This document shows positions 25,503 through 35,415 of a DNA stretch of 64,000 nucleotides, piece by piece. Below the pieces are notes generated by a model. The model did no database searches. It worked only from the letters and a program-made list of their open reading frames with translations, and was not told the DNA's origin. A program made the position numbers and the translations under genes. Location of the stretch: assembly GCF_902498915.1 (NCBI RefSeq), contig NZ_CABVLQ010000001.1. One strand, given 5' to 3'. Origin of the DNA: Escherichia ruysiae (GTDB taxonomy: Bacteria; Pseudomonadota; Gammaproteobacteria; Enterobacterales; Enterobacteriaceae). How positions within the stretch are numbered: the stretch's first letter is position 1; every line of letters starts with the position of its first letter.

Positions 25503-28142
25503 ATGTTGGGTAAATATAAAGCTGTTCTCGCGCTGCTATTACTGATTATTCTTGTGCCGTTGACGTTGCTAATGACGCTCGGATTGTGGGTTCCCACGCT
25601 GGCGGGCATCTGGCTACCGCTCGGGACACGTATTGCATTAGATGAAAGCCCACGCATTACGCGTAAAGGTTTAATCATTCCCGATCTCCGTTATCTGGTG
25701 GGAGATTGTCAGCTTGCGCATATCACCAACGCCAGCCTTTCACATCCCAGCCGCTGGTTATTGAACGTTGGCACGGTAGAACTTGATTCTGCTTGCCTGG
25801 CGAAATTGCCGCAGACAGAGCAATCTCCAGCCGCCCCGAAAACCCTCGCGCAGTGGCAGGCCATGTTGCCTAACACCTGGATCAATATCGATAAACTGAT
25901 TTTTTCTCCCTGGCAGGAATGGCAGGGAAAACTCTCTCTCGCATTAACCTCTGATATCCAGCAACTGCGTTATCAGGGCGAAAAAGTTAAATTTCAAGGC
26001 CTGCTTAAAGGGCAACAATTTACAGTCAGCGAACTGGATGTTGCCGCGTTTGAAAATCAGCCGCCGGTAAAACTGGTGGGGGAATTTACTCTGCCGCTAG
26101 TGCCGGATGGGCTTCCTGTAAGTGGTCATGCTACCGCGACGTTGAATTTGCCGCAGGAACCGTCGCTGGTGGATGCTGAACTCGAGTGGCAGGAAAATAG
26201 CGGGCAATTGATTGTGATGGCACGAGATACCGGCGAGCCGTTGCTCGATTTACCGTGGGAAATTACCCGTCAGCAATTGACTGTCAGTGATGGTCGCTGG
26301 AGCTGGCCATATGAAGGTTTTCCCCTTAGTGGGCGATTGGGTGTCAAAGTCGATAACTGGCAGGCCGGGCTTGAGAACGCATTGGTTAGTGGTCGACTGA
26401 GTGTGCTGACCCAGGGGCAAGCAGGTAAGGGCAATGCGGTGCTTAATTTTGGCCCAGGAAAATTAAGCATGGATAACAGTCAGATGCCACTGCAACTGAC
26501 CGGTGAAGCGAAACAGGCGGATCTTATTTTATATGCTCGCTTACCGGCGCAGCTAAGCGGAAGTCTGGCTGACCCAACGCTGGCCTTTGAACCTGGCGCG
26601 TTATTACGTTCAAAGGGAAGAGTCATCGATTCACTGGACATCGATGAAATTCGCTGGCCTTTAGCGGGAGTAAAAGTCACCCAACGTGGTATTGACGGGC
26701 GTTTACAGGCCATTTTGCAGGCACATGAAAATGAACTGGGCGACTTTGTGCTGCATATGGATGGTCAGGCGAATGATTTTCTCCCTGATGCAGGACGCTG
26801 GCAGTGGCGTTACTGGGGAAAAGGCAGTTTTACCCCGATGAATGCCACCTGGGATGTCGCAGGAAAAGGTGAGTGGCATGACAGCACGATTACGCTTACC
26901 GATCTTTCGACCGGTTTCGACCAGTTGCAATATGGCACGATGACGGTAGAAAAGCCGCGCTTAATTCTTGAGAAACCTGTTGTCTGGGTACGCGACACGC
27001 AGAATCCGTCTTTTAGTGGTGCGCTTTCGCTGGATGCAGGGCAAACGCTTTTCACGGGGGGCAGCGTGTTACCGCCATCAACCTTAAAATTTAGTGTTGA
27101 AGGGCGCGAACCAACTTATTTCCTCTTCAAAGGCGATTTACATGCTGGCGAGATTGGTCCGGTACGGGTAAATGGTCGCTGGGACGGTATTCGTCTGCGC
27201 GGTAACGCCTGGTGGCCTAAACAATCACTCACTGTATTTCAGCCGCTGGTGCCACCTGACTGGAAGATGAACCTACGCGATGGCGAGCTGTATGCTCAGG
27301 TAGCCTTTTCCGCTGCGCCTGATCAAGGCTTCCGTGCGGGTGGTCATGGCGTATTAAAAGGTGGCAGCGCCTGGATGCCTGATAACCAGGTCAACGGCGT
27401 CGACTTTGTACTACCGTTCCGTTTTGGCGACGGTGCGTGGCACTTGGGGACGCGGCGACCTGTATCATTACGTATTGCTGAAGTGGTTAACCTTGTGACA
27501 GCAAAAAATATCACAGCCGATCTTCAAGGGCGTTATCCGTGGACCGAAGACGAACCCTTGCTACTGACCAATGTGAGTGTTGATGTTTTAGGCGGTAACG
27601 TGCTGATGAAACAATTACGTATGCCGCAGCACGATCCGGCGCTATTGCGCCTGAATAATCTCTCATCCAGTGAACTGGTTAGCGCCGTCAACCCGAAACA
27701 ATTCGCCATGTCAGGAGCATTTAGCGGTGCATTGCCATTATGGCTGAATAATGAAAAATGGATTGTAAAAGATGGTTGGCTGGCAAACTCAGGTCCCATG
27801 ACCTTACGTCTGGATAAAGACACTGCGGATGCAGTAGCAAAAGACAATATGACCGCTGGAACCGCCATCAACTGGTTGCGCTATATGGAAATTAGCCGTT
27901 CATCGACAAAAATTAATTTAGATAATCTCGGTGTGTTAACCATGCAGGCAACGATTAGCGGTAATAGTCGGGTTGATGGCAAAACAGGCACTGTGAATCT
28001 TAATTACAGTCACGAAGAGAATATTTTTACGTTATGGCGCAGTTTACGCTTTGGCGATAATCTCCAGGCGTGGCTGGAACAGAATGCCCGTATCCCGGAA
28101 AATGACTGCCCGTCAGGAAAAGAATGTGAGGAAAAACAATGA
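25503..28142 (+). CDS. ydbH: AsmA-like envelope lipid transport protein YdbH
   Basis: An 879-residue inner-membrane-anchored protein with one N-terminal transmembrane segment (residues 8-30) and a long periplasmic beta-rich part of the AsmA/TamB/YhdP (repeating beta-groove) type, ending in a DctA/YdbH domain. In K-12, YdbH is partly redundant with TamB and YhdP in moving phospholipids to the outer membrane. The stop overlaps the start of ynbE (ATGA), so the genes are coupled. The full-length frame is intact. Confidence 0.94.
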   Translation: MLGKYKAVLALLLLIILVPLTLLMTLGLWVPTLAGIWLPLGTRIALDESPRITRKGLIIPDLRYLVGDCQLAHITNASLSHPSRWLLNVGTVELDSACLAKLPQTEQSPAAPKTLAQWQAMLPNTWINIDKLIFSPWQEWQGKLSLALTSDIQQLRYQGEKVKFQGLLKGQQFTVSELDVAAFENQPPVKLVGEFTLPLVPDGLPVSGHATATLNLPQEPSLVDAELEWQENSGQLIVMARDTGEPLLDLPWEITRQQLTVSDGRWSWPYEGFPLSGRLGVKVDNWQAGLENALVSGRLSVLTQGQAGKGNAVLNFGPGKLSMDNSQMPLQLTGEAKQADLILYARLPAQLSGSLADPTLAFEPGALLRSKGRVIDSLDIDEIRWPLAGVKVTQRGIDGRLQAILQAHENELGDFVLHMDGQANDFLPDAGRWQWRYWGKGSFTPMNATWDVAGKGEWHDSTITLTDLSTGFDQLQYGTMTVEKPRLILEKPVVWVRDTQNPSFSGALSLDAGQTLFTGGSVLPPSTLKFSVEGREPTYFLFKGDLHAGEIGPVRVNGRWDGIRLRGNAWWPKQSLTVFQPLVPPDWKMNLRDGELYAQVAFSAAPDQGFRAGGHGVLKGGSAWMPDNQVNGVDFVLPFRFGDGAWHLGTRRPVSLRIAEVVNLVTAKNITADLQGRYPWTEDEPLLLTNVSVDVLGGNVLMKQLRMPQHDPALLRLNNLSSSELVSAVNPKQFAMSGAFSGALPLWLNNEKWIVKDGWLANSGPMTLRLDKDTADAVAKDNMTAGTAINWLRYMEISRSSTKINLDNLGVLTMQATISGNSRVDGKTGTVNLNYSHEENIFTLWRSLRFGDNLQAWLEQNARIPENDCPSGKECEEKQ

Positions 28143-28324
28143 AAATAGTGATAGCCGCGCTCGCGTCCTCTTTTATGTTGGTTGGTTGCACTCCGCGCAT
28201 AGAGGTGGCTGCGCCGAAGGAGCCAATCACCATTAATATGAACGTTAAAATTGAGCATGAGATCATCATCAAAGCGGACAAAGATGTTGAAGACCTGCTT
28301 AAAACTCGTAGCGATCTTTTTTGA
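28139..28324 (+). CDS. ynbE: Lipoprotein YnbE, YdbH partner
   Basis: A 61-residue lipoprotein with lipobox LVGC (Cys17) followed by Thr, so it goes to the outer membrane. The mature part is short, with alternating residues (EPITINMNVKIEHEIIIKAD) able to add a strand to the YdbH groove. Published K-12 work shows YnbE multimers interacting with YdbH to make a bridge between membranes. The start overlaps ydbH by four bases. Confidence 0.93.
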   Translation: MKIVIAALASSFMLVGCTPRIEVAAPKEPITINMNVKIEHEIIIKADKDVEDLLKTRSDLF

Positions 28325-28331
28325 GGTCATG

Positions 28332-28655
28332 ATGAAAAGAACATTACTCATAATAGTGTGGATTATTGGCCTGATGAGTAGCAGTGCGATGGCATTAACT
28401 CTGAATGAAGCCAGAAGTCAGGGGCGGGTCGGTGAAACGCTTAATGGTTACCTGGTGGCGCTGGAAACGGATGCTGAAACACAGGCATTGGTAAGAGATA
28501 TTAATGAAGCTCGTAATCGTAGTTACCAGCAACTGGCAAAACAGAATAATGTATCCACAGATGAGATAGCGAAACTGGCAGGGCAAAAACTTGTCGCGCG
28601 TGCGAAGCCGGGTGAATATGTACAGGGGATTAATGGTATATGGTTGCGAAAATAA
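28332..28655 (+). CDS. ydbL: Periplasmic protein YdbL (DUF1318)
   Basis: A 107-residue secreted protein with a signal peptide of about 20-22 residues (ending SSAMA) and a DUF1318 domain (LNEARSQGRVGETLNGYL). In K-12 it acts as a chaperone that limits uncontrolled YnbE multimerisation. It begins 5-8 bases after ynbE, with two adjacent ATG codons (28329, 28332); the second matches the K-12 annotation. Last gene of the operon. Confidence 0.93.
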   Translation: MKRTLLIIVWIIGLMSSSAMALTLNEARSQGRVGETLNGYLVALETDAETQALVRDINEARNRSYQQLAKQNNVSTDEIAKLAGQKLVARAKPGEYVQGINGIWLRK

Positions 28656-29060
28656 ATTATATTTCACAACAACATGTTTATTACATATGTTTATATGATT
28701 CTTTGTGTTTTTAGCCAGGCAAGTCTTATTAACTGAACTGCTTATATATTCTCTTATTATCTCGTCTGTTAATTACAATTCATCATTTGTGTGGATGTGA
28801 GCCAATAATCTATTCATGATGTAAATGGATTATTAATGTCTTTTTCTCGCCTGTTTTTAATTATTGTTTGAAATGACTTGCTCGCAGAATATAATTTAAT
28901 AAATGCTCTGATGTGGTTTTTAAACTGCTTCGACTTAATATTCACCATACAAATAACATAACTATTATTTAATGAATGTTTCGTTGCAGGCATTTAGTGC
29001 TTTCTGTTTTTACGTTTTGCGTAGTTTGTTACGCGGGAACTATTTTTTAAGGAGTTATAT
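28656..29060. other. AT-rich intergenic region between ydbL and ydbA
   Basis: This is 405 bases with no gene. It is strongly AT-rich and probably contains the ydbA promoter; the ribosome binding site AAGGAG precedes the ydbA ATG. In K-12 this interval holds feaR, feaB, tynA and the paa phenylacetate genes. I see no remnant of them here. Confidence 0.75.
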
Positions 29061-32000
29061 ATGCAAAGGAAAAAATTGTTGTCTGTATGTGTTGCGATGG
29101 CGTTAAGTAGCCAGACATGGGCTGCGGATACCACTACAACCGAGTCAGCAGACGAAACACGGAAATCCAGCAAAATATCATGTCCGGCAAATATTCAAAT
29201 ATTAAATAAAGAACAGCTTGAACATTTACCTGCAGAATGTAGAGATCTTAAAGACAGTGCCGTTTTACCCTGGGCCGCCGCTGGTCTGGCGGCGGTAGTA
29301 ACTGGTGTCGCGGTCTATGCCCTACACGATGATAATAATCATCACGACGATCCGTCTCCGGTGCCGGATGATGGCGGTAATACGCCAGTACCACCGGATG
29401 ATGGCGGAGACACACCAGTACCGCCAGACGATGGCGGAGACACGCCAGTACCGCCAGACGATGGCGGAGACACGCCAGTACCGCCGGACGATGGCGGAGA
29501 CACACCAGTACCGCCGGACGATGGCGGAGACACGCCAGTACCGCCGGACGATGGCGGAGACACGCCAGTACCGCCGGACGATGGCGGAGACACACCAGTA
29601 CCGCCGGACGATGGCGGAGACACACCAGTACCGCCGGACGATGGCGGAGACACACCAGTACCGCCGGACGATGGCGGAGACACACCAGTACCGCCGGACG
29701 ATGGCGAAGACACGCCAGTACCGCCGGACGATGGCGGAGACACGCCAGTACCGCCGGATGACAAACCGGATCCGATCAAATACAACAACAACGTTACCTG
29801 GGATCAAGCTGAAAAAACGGTGCAGATCCGTAATGCAACCTTTACCTACACCGAGAATGCGGATGGCAGCTATACCCTGACGGCAAAAGATGGTCGCCAG
29901 ACAATCGTTAAGCAGTGGAAAGTAAATGAAGACAGCAACACGGCAGTCTTCGAAGGCGTTAACAAAGCGGGCGGAATCATCTGGAGCTACGACGACGAAG
30001 GCAAAATCCACATCACCAAAGAAGCCGGCGTGGTGGTTGATGGAACAACAGGCAACGATATCAAAGTGAGTGACGCCATTATTACCGACCTGGGCGGCAA
30101 CACTGCGCTGAATGGCGGTACGGTAATGACCGTGGAAGGCGATAATATTGTTCTGAACAATGACGGGAAAACCACTGCGATTGGCGAAGGTTCCGTGGTG
30201 GGCATCCTGACTGGTGATGACATCACCATCAATAACAATGGCGAAACCGAAGTGGATGGCGGTACAGCCGTTATTGTTAACGGCAACAACTCGACGATTA
30301 ATACCCAGGGCGACGCCATATTTACCAACGGCGGTACCGGTAGTCTGATTAACGGTGACGATGCCGCTATCGATAATAAAGGGAATATGACCGTCGATGG
30401 CGAAAACTCGGCAGCGACCAAAATTGTTGGTAATGACGCACTTATCAAGCAGGAAGGTGATCTTTACGTCAGTGACGCTGCACACGGTATTGACGTTACG
30501 GGGAATGGCACCATTGTCAGTAACAAAGGCAATATTACCGTGGTGGATGATAAATCCATCGGCGTATTGCTGGATGGCAGTGACGCCACGTTCATGAACA
30601 TTGGTGATATTACTGTTGGTGATAAGGGGCACGAAGGTAATCCATTCGGTGTACTGATCGATGGCGATAATGCAACCTTTGTCAACGTGGGGGATATCAC
30701 CACTAACAATAGCGGTACAGGGATTAAAGTTGCCGGTAACGAAGGTAGTGTTTCACTTTCAGGCAAGATGTCTGTTAACGACGCCACTACGGGTCTGGAA
30801 GTAAACGGCAACGATAACAGCATCACGCTGACAACGTATGAGCTGAGCATTGCGGGCGAAAATGCGACGGGCGTAAATTTATCTGGCAACGGCAACAATC
30901 TTGAAATTTCCGGTGATATGTCCGTTGATGGTATAAATACCGTCGGAACGCGAGTTATGGGTGATGATGTAAGCATTCTTCAGAACGGCGATCTTTACGT
31001 CAGTGGTTCCTCGCATGGTATTGATATAAAAGGTAAAAACGCCAAAATTAGCAATACTGGTAAAATCACCGTTATCGACAAAGATTCTGTTGGTGTACTG
31101 ATCGAAGGCGATGATGAGCAGTTCGGTAACATCGGTGAACTTAATGTTTCGCAAAATGCCATTGGTGTTTCCCTCGTTGGCGATCGTGAACTGGTGTCTC
31201 TGCGTGGCGATATAAATGTCACGCATGAGCGGGATGACAGCGGTAATTTCCAGGGGGCGACGGGCATAAGTATTGCCGGAAATGATAGCCAGGTAACGCT
31301 GGAGGGTGACATCAATCTGGCCTCAGATATGAGCACATCGCCGACGACATCCGATGAACATCTTAACGGTTTAATTGTTACCGGTGAAAATAACACGGTT
31401 AATTTAAGCGGTAATTTAAATATTGAAGCCTACTCTCCTTTATTTGGTGCTGCACACGACGAACAGCCTGAACTGGATGGTGTGGTTGTTATTGGGGATG
31501 ATAATGTCATTAATCTGAATGGCGGTATAAATATAACAGGGGATACCGGCGGTCATGTTATTAATGGTATTAATGTCTCTGGTAAGAGTACGGTTAATAT
31601 CAGTGGGCATTCTGTTCTGGATGTTACCGCAGTGCGCAGTACAGTGTCGCTTTTTTATGTTACGGGAGGCGGTCAGGTTATAATTGATGAAAACTCCGTT
31701 ACGGATATTTTCAGTCCGGTTCGCGACTCCAATTTTTTTGGTCATAACTCGATCATTTCGGCGAATGGTATTGGTTCGAGTGCAGAGAATAAAGGAATCA
31801 TTAACGCCTCGGCGGCGAAAGAAATCATGACTGCTGTTAGCGGTGCCAGGATCGTCAATACTGGAACAATGAATGTTAAAACCGGAACAGACAGTTCGAG
31901 TGATGGTAAAACAGCAGTAATGCGCTCTAACGGGCAAGATAGCTTCGCATCCAATGCCTCAGGTGGGGTAATTAATCTGACATCTACGCTCTCTCCAGTT

Positions 32001-35000
32001 GGTGGAGGGGGAGAAGGCGTTTATCCCCTGGGATGGCTTAACAGAACCTACTACGCGGTGCTCGCAAGCGGTTATGGGGAAGCCGAAAACCAAAGTGGCG
32101 CGACAATCAATCTGCGTGGTGCAGGAACCTATGGGGTTTCTGCATCAAAAGGTACCGCCAGCAATGACGGAGAAATAAACGTCGATAGCTTTATTCCGAC
32201 TATGGATGAGAACGGCGATATCACCAGTGAAACTTATTGGCAAACTGATACTGTTTACTTGATGGGCGGTGGTATGCTGATAGGCTCAACCGACGCCGGT
32301 TGGGCTGATGCTACCGGGCTAAATACCGGAACCATCAACGTCAAGAATGAAGGTTTTGGTATGCTAGCACTTAATGGCGGTACAGCGGTAAACCAGGGCA
32401 CTATCAATCTGACGGCGGATGAAGACGTCACTAAGCAGCAGGATAACCAGCTATTTGCGATGGGCGCGATTGGCAGTGGCGTGGCGATTAACGACAAGAC
32501 CGGCGTGATTAATATTAATACCGGTGTCGGCCAGGCTTTTTATACCGACGGTTCAGGCACCATTATTAATTACGGTACCATTTGCACGCTGGGCGTTTGT
32601 GAAAATTCCAGTGAGTATAACCCGACCGATCCGGCAGTTAGCCTGGTCTACACCGGGGGAGACACGCTCAGCACCGAAGGGCAGTCAACGAATTTCGCTC
32701 AGTCTGTGGTGATTACTAACACCACGCCAGGCAGCGTCATCAACTCCGGTACGATTTCTGGCCCAGTGGTGACGGTGCTGAACGGTGAACTGGAAAATAC
32801 CGCAACAGGAAATATCAACAACCAGATTAAACTGAACGAAGGTGGCGAGGTCGATAACGCGGGTACACTTAGCAATATCGATGTTGATGGCGGCACGCTG
32901 AATAACGATGGCACGGTTTCTGGCCAGATAACAATGTATGCTGGCAAAAATACTTCGCAGGTGAACAATAACGGCACGATTAATAAACTGGTGCAGAAAG
33001 CAGGCGTCTTTAACAACAGTGGCACCGTCACCAGTCGCATCGACCAACAGAACGGCATCTTCAATAACCAAAAAGACGGCATTGTAAAACATGGTTCTAA
33101 ATTAACCAATAATGCAGTGGTGAATAACGACGGCACCTGGATTCTGGGCAACAGCAGCGAAGACAGTAATGCCGGGATGCTGGAAATCGATAACAATGCC
33201 GTTTTTAACAACCACGGCGAATTTATTCTCGATAACAACAAAAACGCCGTTCACATCAACCAGTCTGGCACACTCTACAACACCGGGCATATGTCACTGA
33301 CGAACTCCTCCCACAACGGCGCAGTCAATATTTGGGGGGGTAACGGGCGCTTTATTAACAATGGTAAAGTGGATTCAACCGCCAAATCAGTCGTTGTCAG
33401 CGCCAGTAACGCCGCAGCTACGGACGCGTTCTTCTGGAACATGAGTGAAGGTGAGATTAATTTCGATCATGATAACGCCAGCGCCGTGAAATTCACGCAC
33501 ACCAACTATGTCGCGCAGAATGACGGCACCATGAACATCAGCGGCAATAATACCGTGGCGATGGAAGGGAATAATAACGCGCAACTGGTCAATAAGGGCA
33601 TTATTAATCTGGGAACGGAAGGCACGACCGATACCGGTCTGATTGGTATGCAACTGGATGCCAATGCCACGGCGGACGCAGTTATTGAGAACAATGGCAC
33701 CATTAATATCTATGCCAATGATTCTTATGCGTTCAGTATGCTGGGGACGAATGGCCACGTAGTCAACAACGGTACGGTAGTGATCGCCGATGGCGTAACC
33801 GGGTCAGGCCTGATCAAACAGGGCGACAGCGTGAACGTGGAAGGTATTAACGGTAACAACGGTAACTCCACCGAAGTCCATTACGGCGATTACACGTTGC
33901 CGGATGTGCCGAATACCACGGTGACATCGTTTGTTGATAATACAACGGGCGAAGAGAGCGGCACCAACAGCCTCAACGGCTACGTTGTGGGAACCAACGC
34001 TGATGGTAGCGCCGGTAAGCTGAAAGTAAACAATGCCAGCATGAGCGGCGTGGAAATCAACACCGGCTTCGCCGCAGGCACAGCAGACACTACAGTCACC
34101 TTCGATAACGTGGTGCAGGGCAGTAACCTGACGGATGCTGATGCCATCACCTCCACCTCTGTGGTGTGGAATGCGCAGGGTAGCACCGATGCCAGCGGTA
34201 ACGTTGACGTCACCATGAACAAAAACGCTTATACCGATGTGGCTACCGATGCCTCGGTGAATGATGTTGCGCAGGCGCTGGACGCGGGTTACACCAATAA
34301 CGAGCTATACACCAGTCTGAACGTAGGCACCACGGCGGAGCTTAACAGTGCGCTTAAGCAAATCAGCGGCAGTCAGGCGACCACCGTATTCCGTGAAGCA
34401 CGGGTGTTAAGCAACCGCTTCAGTATGCTGGCGGATGCCGCACCGAAGGTGGGCAACGGTCTGGCGTTCAACGTGGTGGCAAAAGGCGATCCGCGCGCGG
34501 AACTGGGCAACGACACGCAATATGACATGTTGGCGCTGCGTAAAACTCTCGACCTGAGTGAAAGCCAGAGCCTGAGCCTGGAGTATGGGATCGCCCGTCT
34601 GGATGGTAACGGTTCTGACACGGCAGGGGACAACGGCGTAACCGGCGGCTACAGCCAGTTCTTTGGACTGAAGCACCAGATGGCGTTCGAAAACGGGATG
34701 AGCTGGAATAACGCCCTGCGTTATGATGTTCATAACCTCGACAGCAGCCGTGCCGTAGCCTACGGCGACGTCAGTAAAACAGCCGATACCAACGTGAAAC
34801 AGCAGTACCTGGAGTTCCGCAGCGAAGGGGCGAAAACCTTTGAACCACGCGAAGGGTTGAAAATAACGCCGTATGCCGGAGTGAAACTGCGCCACACGCT
34901 GGAAGGCGGTTATCAGGAACGCAACGCCGGTGACTTTAACCTGAATATGAACAGCGGCAGCGAAACGGCGGTGGACGGCATCGTTGGCCTGAAACTGGAC

Positions 35001-35276
35001 TACGCAGGTAAAGACGGCTGGAGCGCGAACGCGACGCTGGAAGGTGGCCCAAACCTGAGTTATGCGAAGAGCCAGCGTACAGCAAGTCTTGCCGGAGCTG
35101 GCAGCCAGTACTTTAATGTTGACGACGGGCAGAAGGGCGGCGGTATCAATAGCCTGGCAAGCGTTGGCGTGAAGTACAGCAGCAAAGAAAGTTCGCTGCA
35201 TCTGGACGCTTACCACTGGAAAGAGGACGGCATCAGCGATAAAGGCGTGATGCTGAACTTTAAGAAAACGTTCTGA
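29061..35276 (+). CDS. ydbA: Giant AIDA-like autotransporter adhesin YdbA, intact
   Basis: A 2071-residue type V secretion protein. A signal peptide (residues 1-21) is followed by two Cys (41, 59) and a hydrophobic segment at 67-88. Residues 104-233 are thirteen copies of a Pro/Asp/Gly decapeptide (DGGDTPVPPD). A long passenger rich in Gly, Asn, Asp, Thr and Val then forms many short repeats typical of a right-handed beta-helix (for example NNGTINKL and NNDGTVSG). The C-terminal about 280 residues form the translocator barrel, ending NFKKTF. K-12 has this gene broken by IS elements; here it is one frame. Probable role: surface adhesion or aggregation, inferred from the family. Confidence 0.93.
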   Translation: MQRKKLLSVCVAMALSSQTWAADTTTTESADETRKSSKISCPANIQILNKEQLEHLPAECRDLKDSAVLPWAAAGLAAVVTGVAVYALHDDNNHHDDPSPVPDDGGNTPVPPDDGGDTPVPPDDGGDTPVPPDDGGDTPVPPDDGGDTPVPPDDGGDTPVPPDDGGDTPVPPDDGGDTPVPPDDGGDTPVPPDDGGDTPVPPDDGGDTPVPPDDGEDTPVPPDDGGDTPVPPDDKPDPIKYNNNVTWDQAEKTVQIRNATFTYTENADGSYTLTAKDGRQTIVKQWKVNEDSNTAVFEGVNKAGGIIWSYDDEGKIHITKEAGVVVDGTTGNDIKVSDAIITDLGGNTALNGGTVMTVEGDNIVLNNDGKTTAIGEGSVVGILTGDDITINNNGETEVDGGTAVIVNGNNSTINTQGDAIFTNGGTGSLINGDDAAIDNKGNMTVDGENSAATKIVGNDALIKQEGDLYVSDAAHGIDVTGNGTIVSNKGNITVVDDKSIGVLLDGSDATFMNIGDITVGDKGHEGNPFGVLIDGDNATFVNVGDITTNNSGTGIKVAGNEGSVSLSGKMSVNDATTGLEVNGNDNSITLTTYELSIAGENATGVNLSGNGNNLEISGDMSVDGINTVGTRVMGDDVSILQNGDLYVSGSSHGIDIKGKNAKISNTGKITVIDKDSVGVLIEGDDEQFGNIGELNVSQNAIGVSLVGDRELVSLRGDINVTHERDDSGNFQGATGISIAGNDSQVTLEGDINLASDMSTSPTTSDEHLNGLIVTGENNTVNLSGNLNIEAYSPLFGAAHDEQPELDGVVVIGDDNVINLNGGINITGDTGGHVINGINVSGKSTVNISGHSVLDVTAVRSTVSLFYVTGGGQVIIDENSVTDIFSPVRDSNFFGHNSIISANGIGSSAENKGIINASAAKEIMTAVSGARIVNTGTMNVKTGTDSSSDGKTAVMRSNGQDSFASNASGGVINLTSTLSPVGGGGEGVYPLGWLNRTYYAVLASGYGEAENQSGATINLRGAGTYGVSASKGTASNDGEINVDSFIPTMDENGDITSETYWQTDTVYLMGGGMLIGSTDAGWADATGLNTGTINVKNEGFGMLALNGGTAVNQGTINLTADEDVTKQQDNQLFAMGAIGSGVAINDKTGVININTGVGQAFYTDGSGTIINYGTICTLGVCENSSEYNPTDPAVSLVYTGGDTLSTEGQSTNFAQSVVITNTTPGSVINSGTISGPVVTVLNGELENTATGNINNQIKLNEGGEVDNAGTLSNIDVDGGTLNNDGTVSGQITMYAGKNTSQVNNNGTINKLVQKAGVFNNSGTVTSRIDQQNGIFNNQKDGIVKHGSKLTNNAVVNNDGTWILGNSSEDSNAGMLEIDNNAVFNNHGEFILDNNKNAVHINQSGTLYNTGHMSLTNSSHNGAVNIWGGNGRFINNGKVDSTAKSVVVSASNAAATDAFFWNMSEGEINFDHDNASAVKFTHTNYVAQNDGTMNISGNNTVAMEGNNNAQLVNKGIINLGTEGTTDTGLIGMQLDANATADAVIENNGTINIYANDSYAFSMLGTNGHVVNNGTVVIADGVTGSGLIKQGDSVNVEGINGNNGNSTEVHYGDYTLPDVPNTTVTSFVDNTTGEESGTNSLNGYVVGTNADGSAGKLKVNNASMSGVEINTGFAAGTADTTVTFDNVVQGSNLTDADAITSTSVVWNAQGSTDASGNVDVTMNKNAYTDVATDASVNDVAQALDAGYTNNELYTSLNVGTTAELNSALKQISGSQATTVFREARVLSNRFSMLADAAPKVGNGLAFNVVAKGDPRAELGNDTQYDMLALRKTLDLSESQSLSLEYGIARLDGNGSDTAGDNGVTGGYSQFFGLKHQMAFENGMSWNNALRYDVHNLDSSRAVAYGDVSKTADTNVKQQYLEFRSEGAKTFEPREGLKITPYAGVKLRHTLEGGYQERNAGDFNLNMNSGSETAVDGIVGLKLDYAGKDGWSANATLEGGPNLSYAKSQRTASLAGAGSQYFNVDDGQKGGGINSLASVGVKYSSKESSLHLDAYHWKEDGISDKGVMLNFKKTF
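29371..29760 (+). repeat. Thirteen 30-bp tandem repeats in ydbA (VNTR)
   Basis: Thirteen units of exactly 30 bases, each encoding ten residues around DGGDTPVPPD. Unit 1 has Asn for Asp, unit 12 has Glu for Gly, and the rest differ only by synonymous changes (ACA/ACG, CCA/CCG). Near-identity at DNA level implies slippage or recombination, so copy number should vary between strains while staying in frame. Confidence 0.95.
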
Positions 35277-35293
35277 TTTTTAATCTGCGACAC

Positions 35294-35329
35294 AAAAACC
35301 GCAACGCTGATACAGGTTGCGGTTTTTTT
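35294..35329 (+). terminator. ydbA terminator
   Basis: AAAAACCGCAAC, a nine-base loop and GTTGCGG followed by seven T. It is a strong rho-independent terminator 18 bases past the ydbA stop. Confidence 0.88.
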
Positions 35330-35383
35330 ATTGTTATCCCTGAACAACCTCCTCAAGAGGTCGTTCAGGGATAACAATAAAAA
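35325..35383. repeat. 27-bp inverted repeat with 5-base loop between ydbA and azoR
   Basis: The left arm (35325-35351) and right arm (35357-35383) pair over 27 positions with a single mismatch at 35346. The loop is CTCAA. The arms begin and end in T5/A5, so it can terminate in both directions. It shares bases with the T run of the ydbA terminator and the A run of the azoR terminator. Confidence 0.92.
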
Positions 35384-35409
35384 GCCTCCCACAGTTGCAG
35401 GAGGCCTCT
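35379..35409 (-). terminator. azoR terminator
   Basis: On the minus strand GCCTCC, ten-base loop, GGAGGC and a run of five T, within ten bases of the azoR stop. Confidence 0.75.
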
Positions 35410-35415
35410 TAAAAC

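Noticed and set aside
29371..29760. Regular 30-bp repeats considered as a CRISPR array
   Set aside because: There are no spacers; the units are contiguous and coding. No cas genes are nearby.
29322..30632. Long minus-strand and alternate-frame ORFs rich in repeated decapeptides across ydbA
   Set aside because: The 30-bp repeats lack stops in several frames, so each frame gives a repetitive shadow. Only the ydbA frame has a signal peptide, barrel and correct C-terminus.
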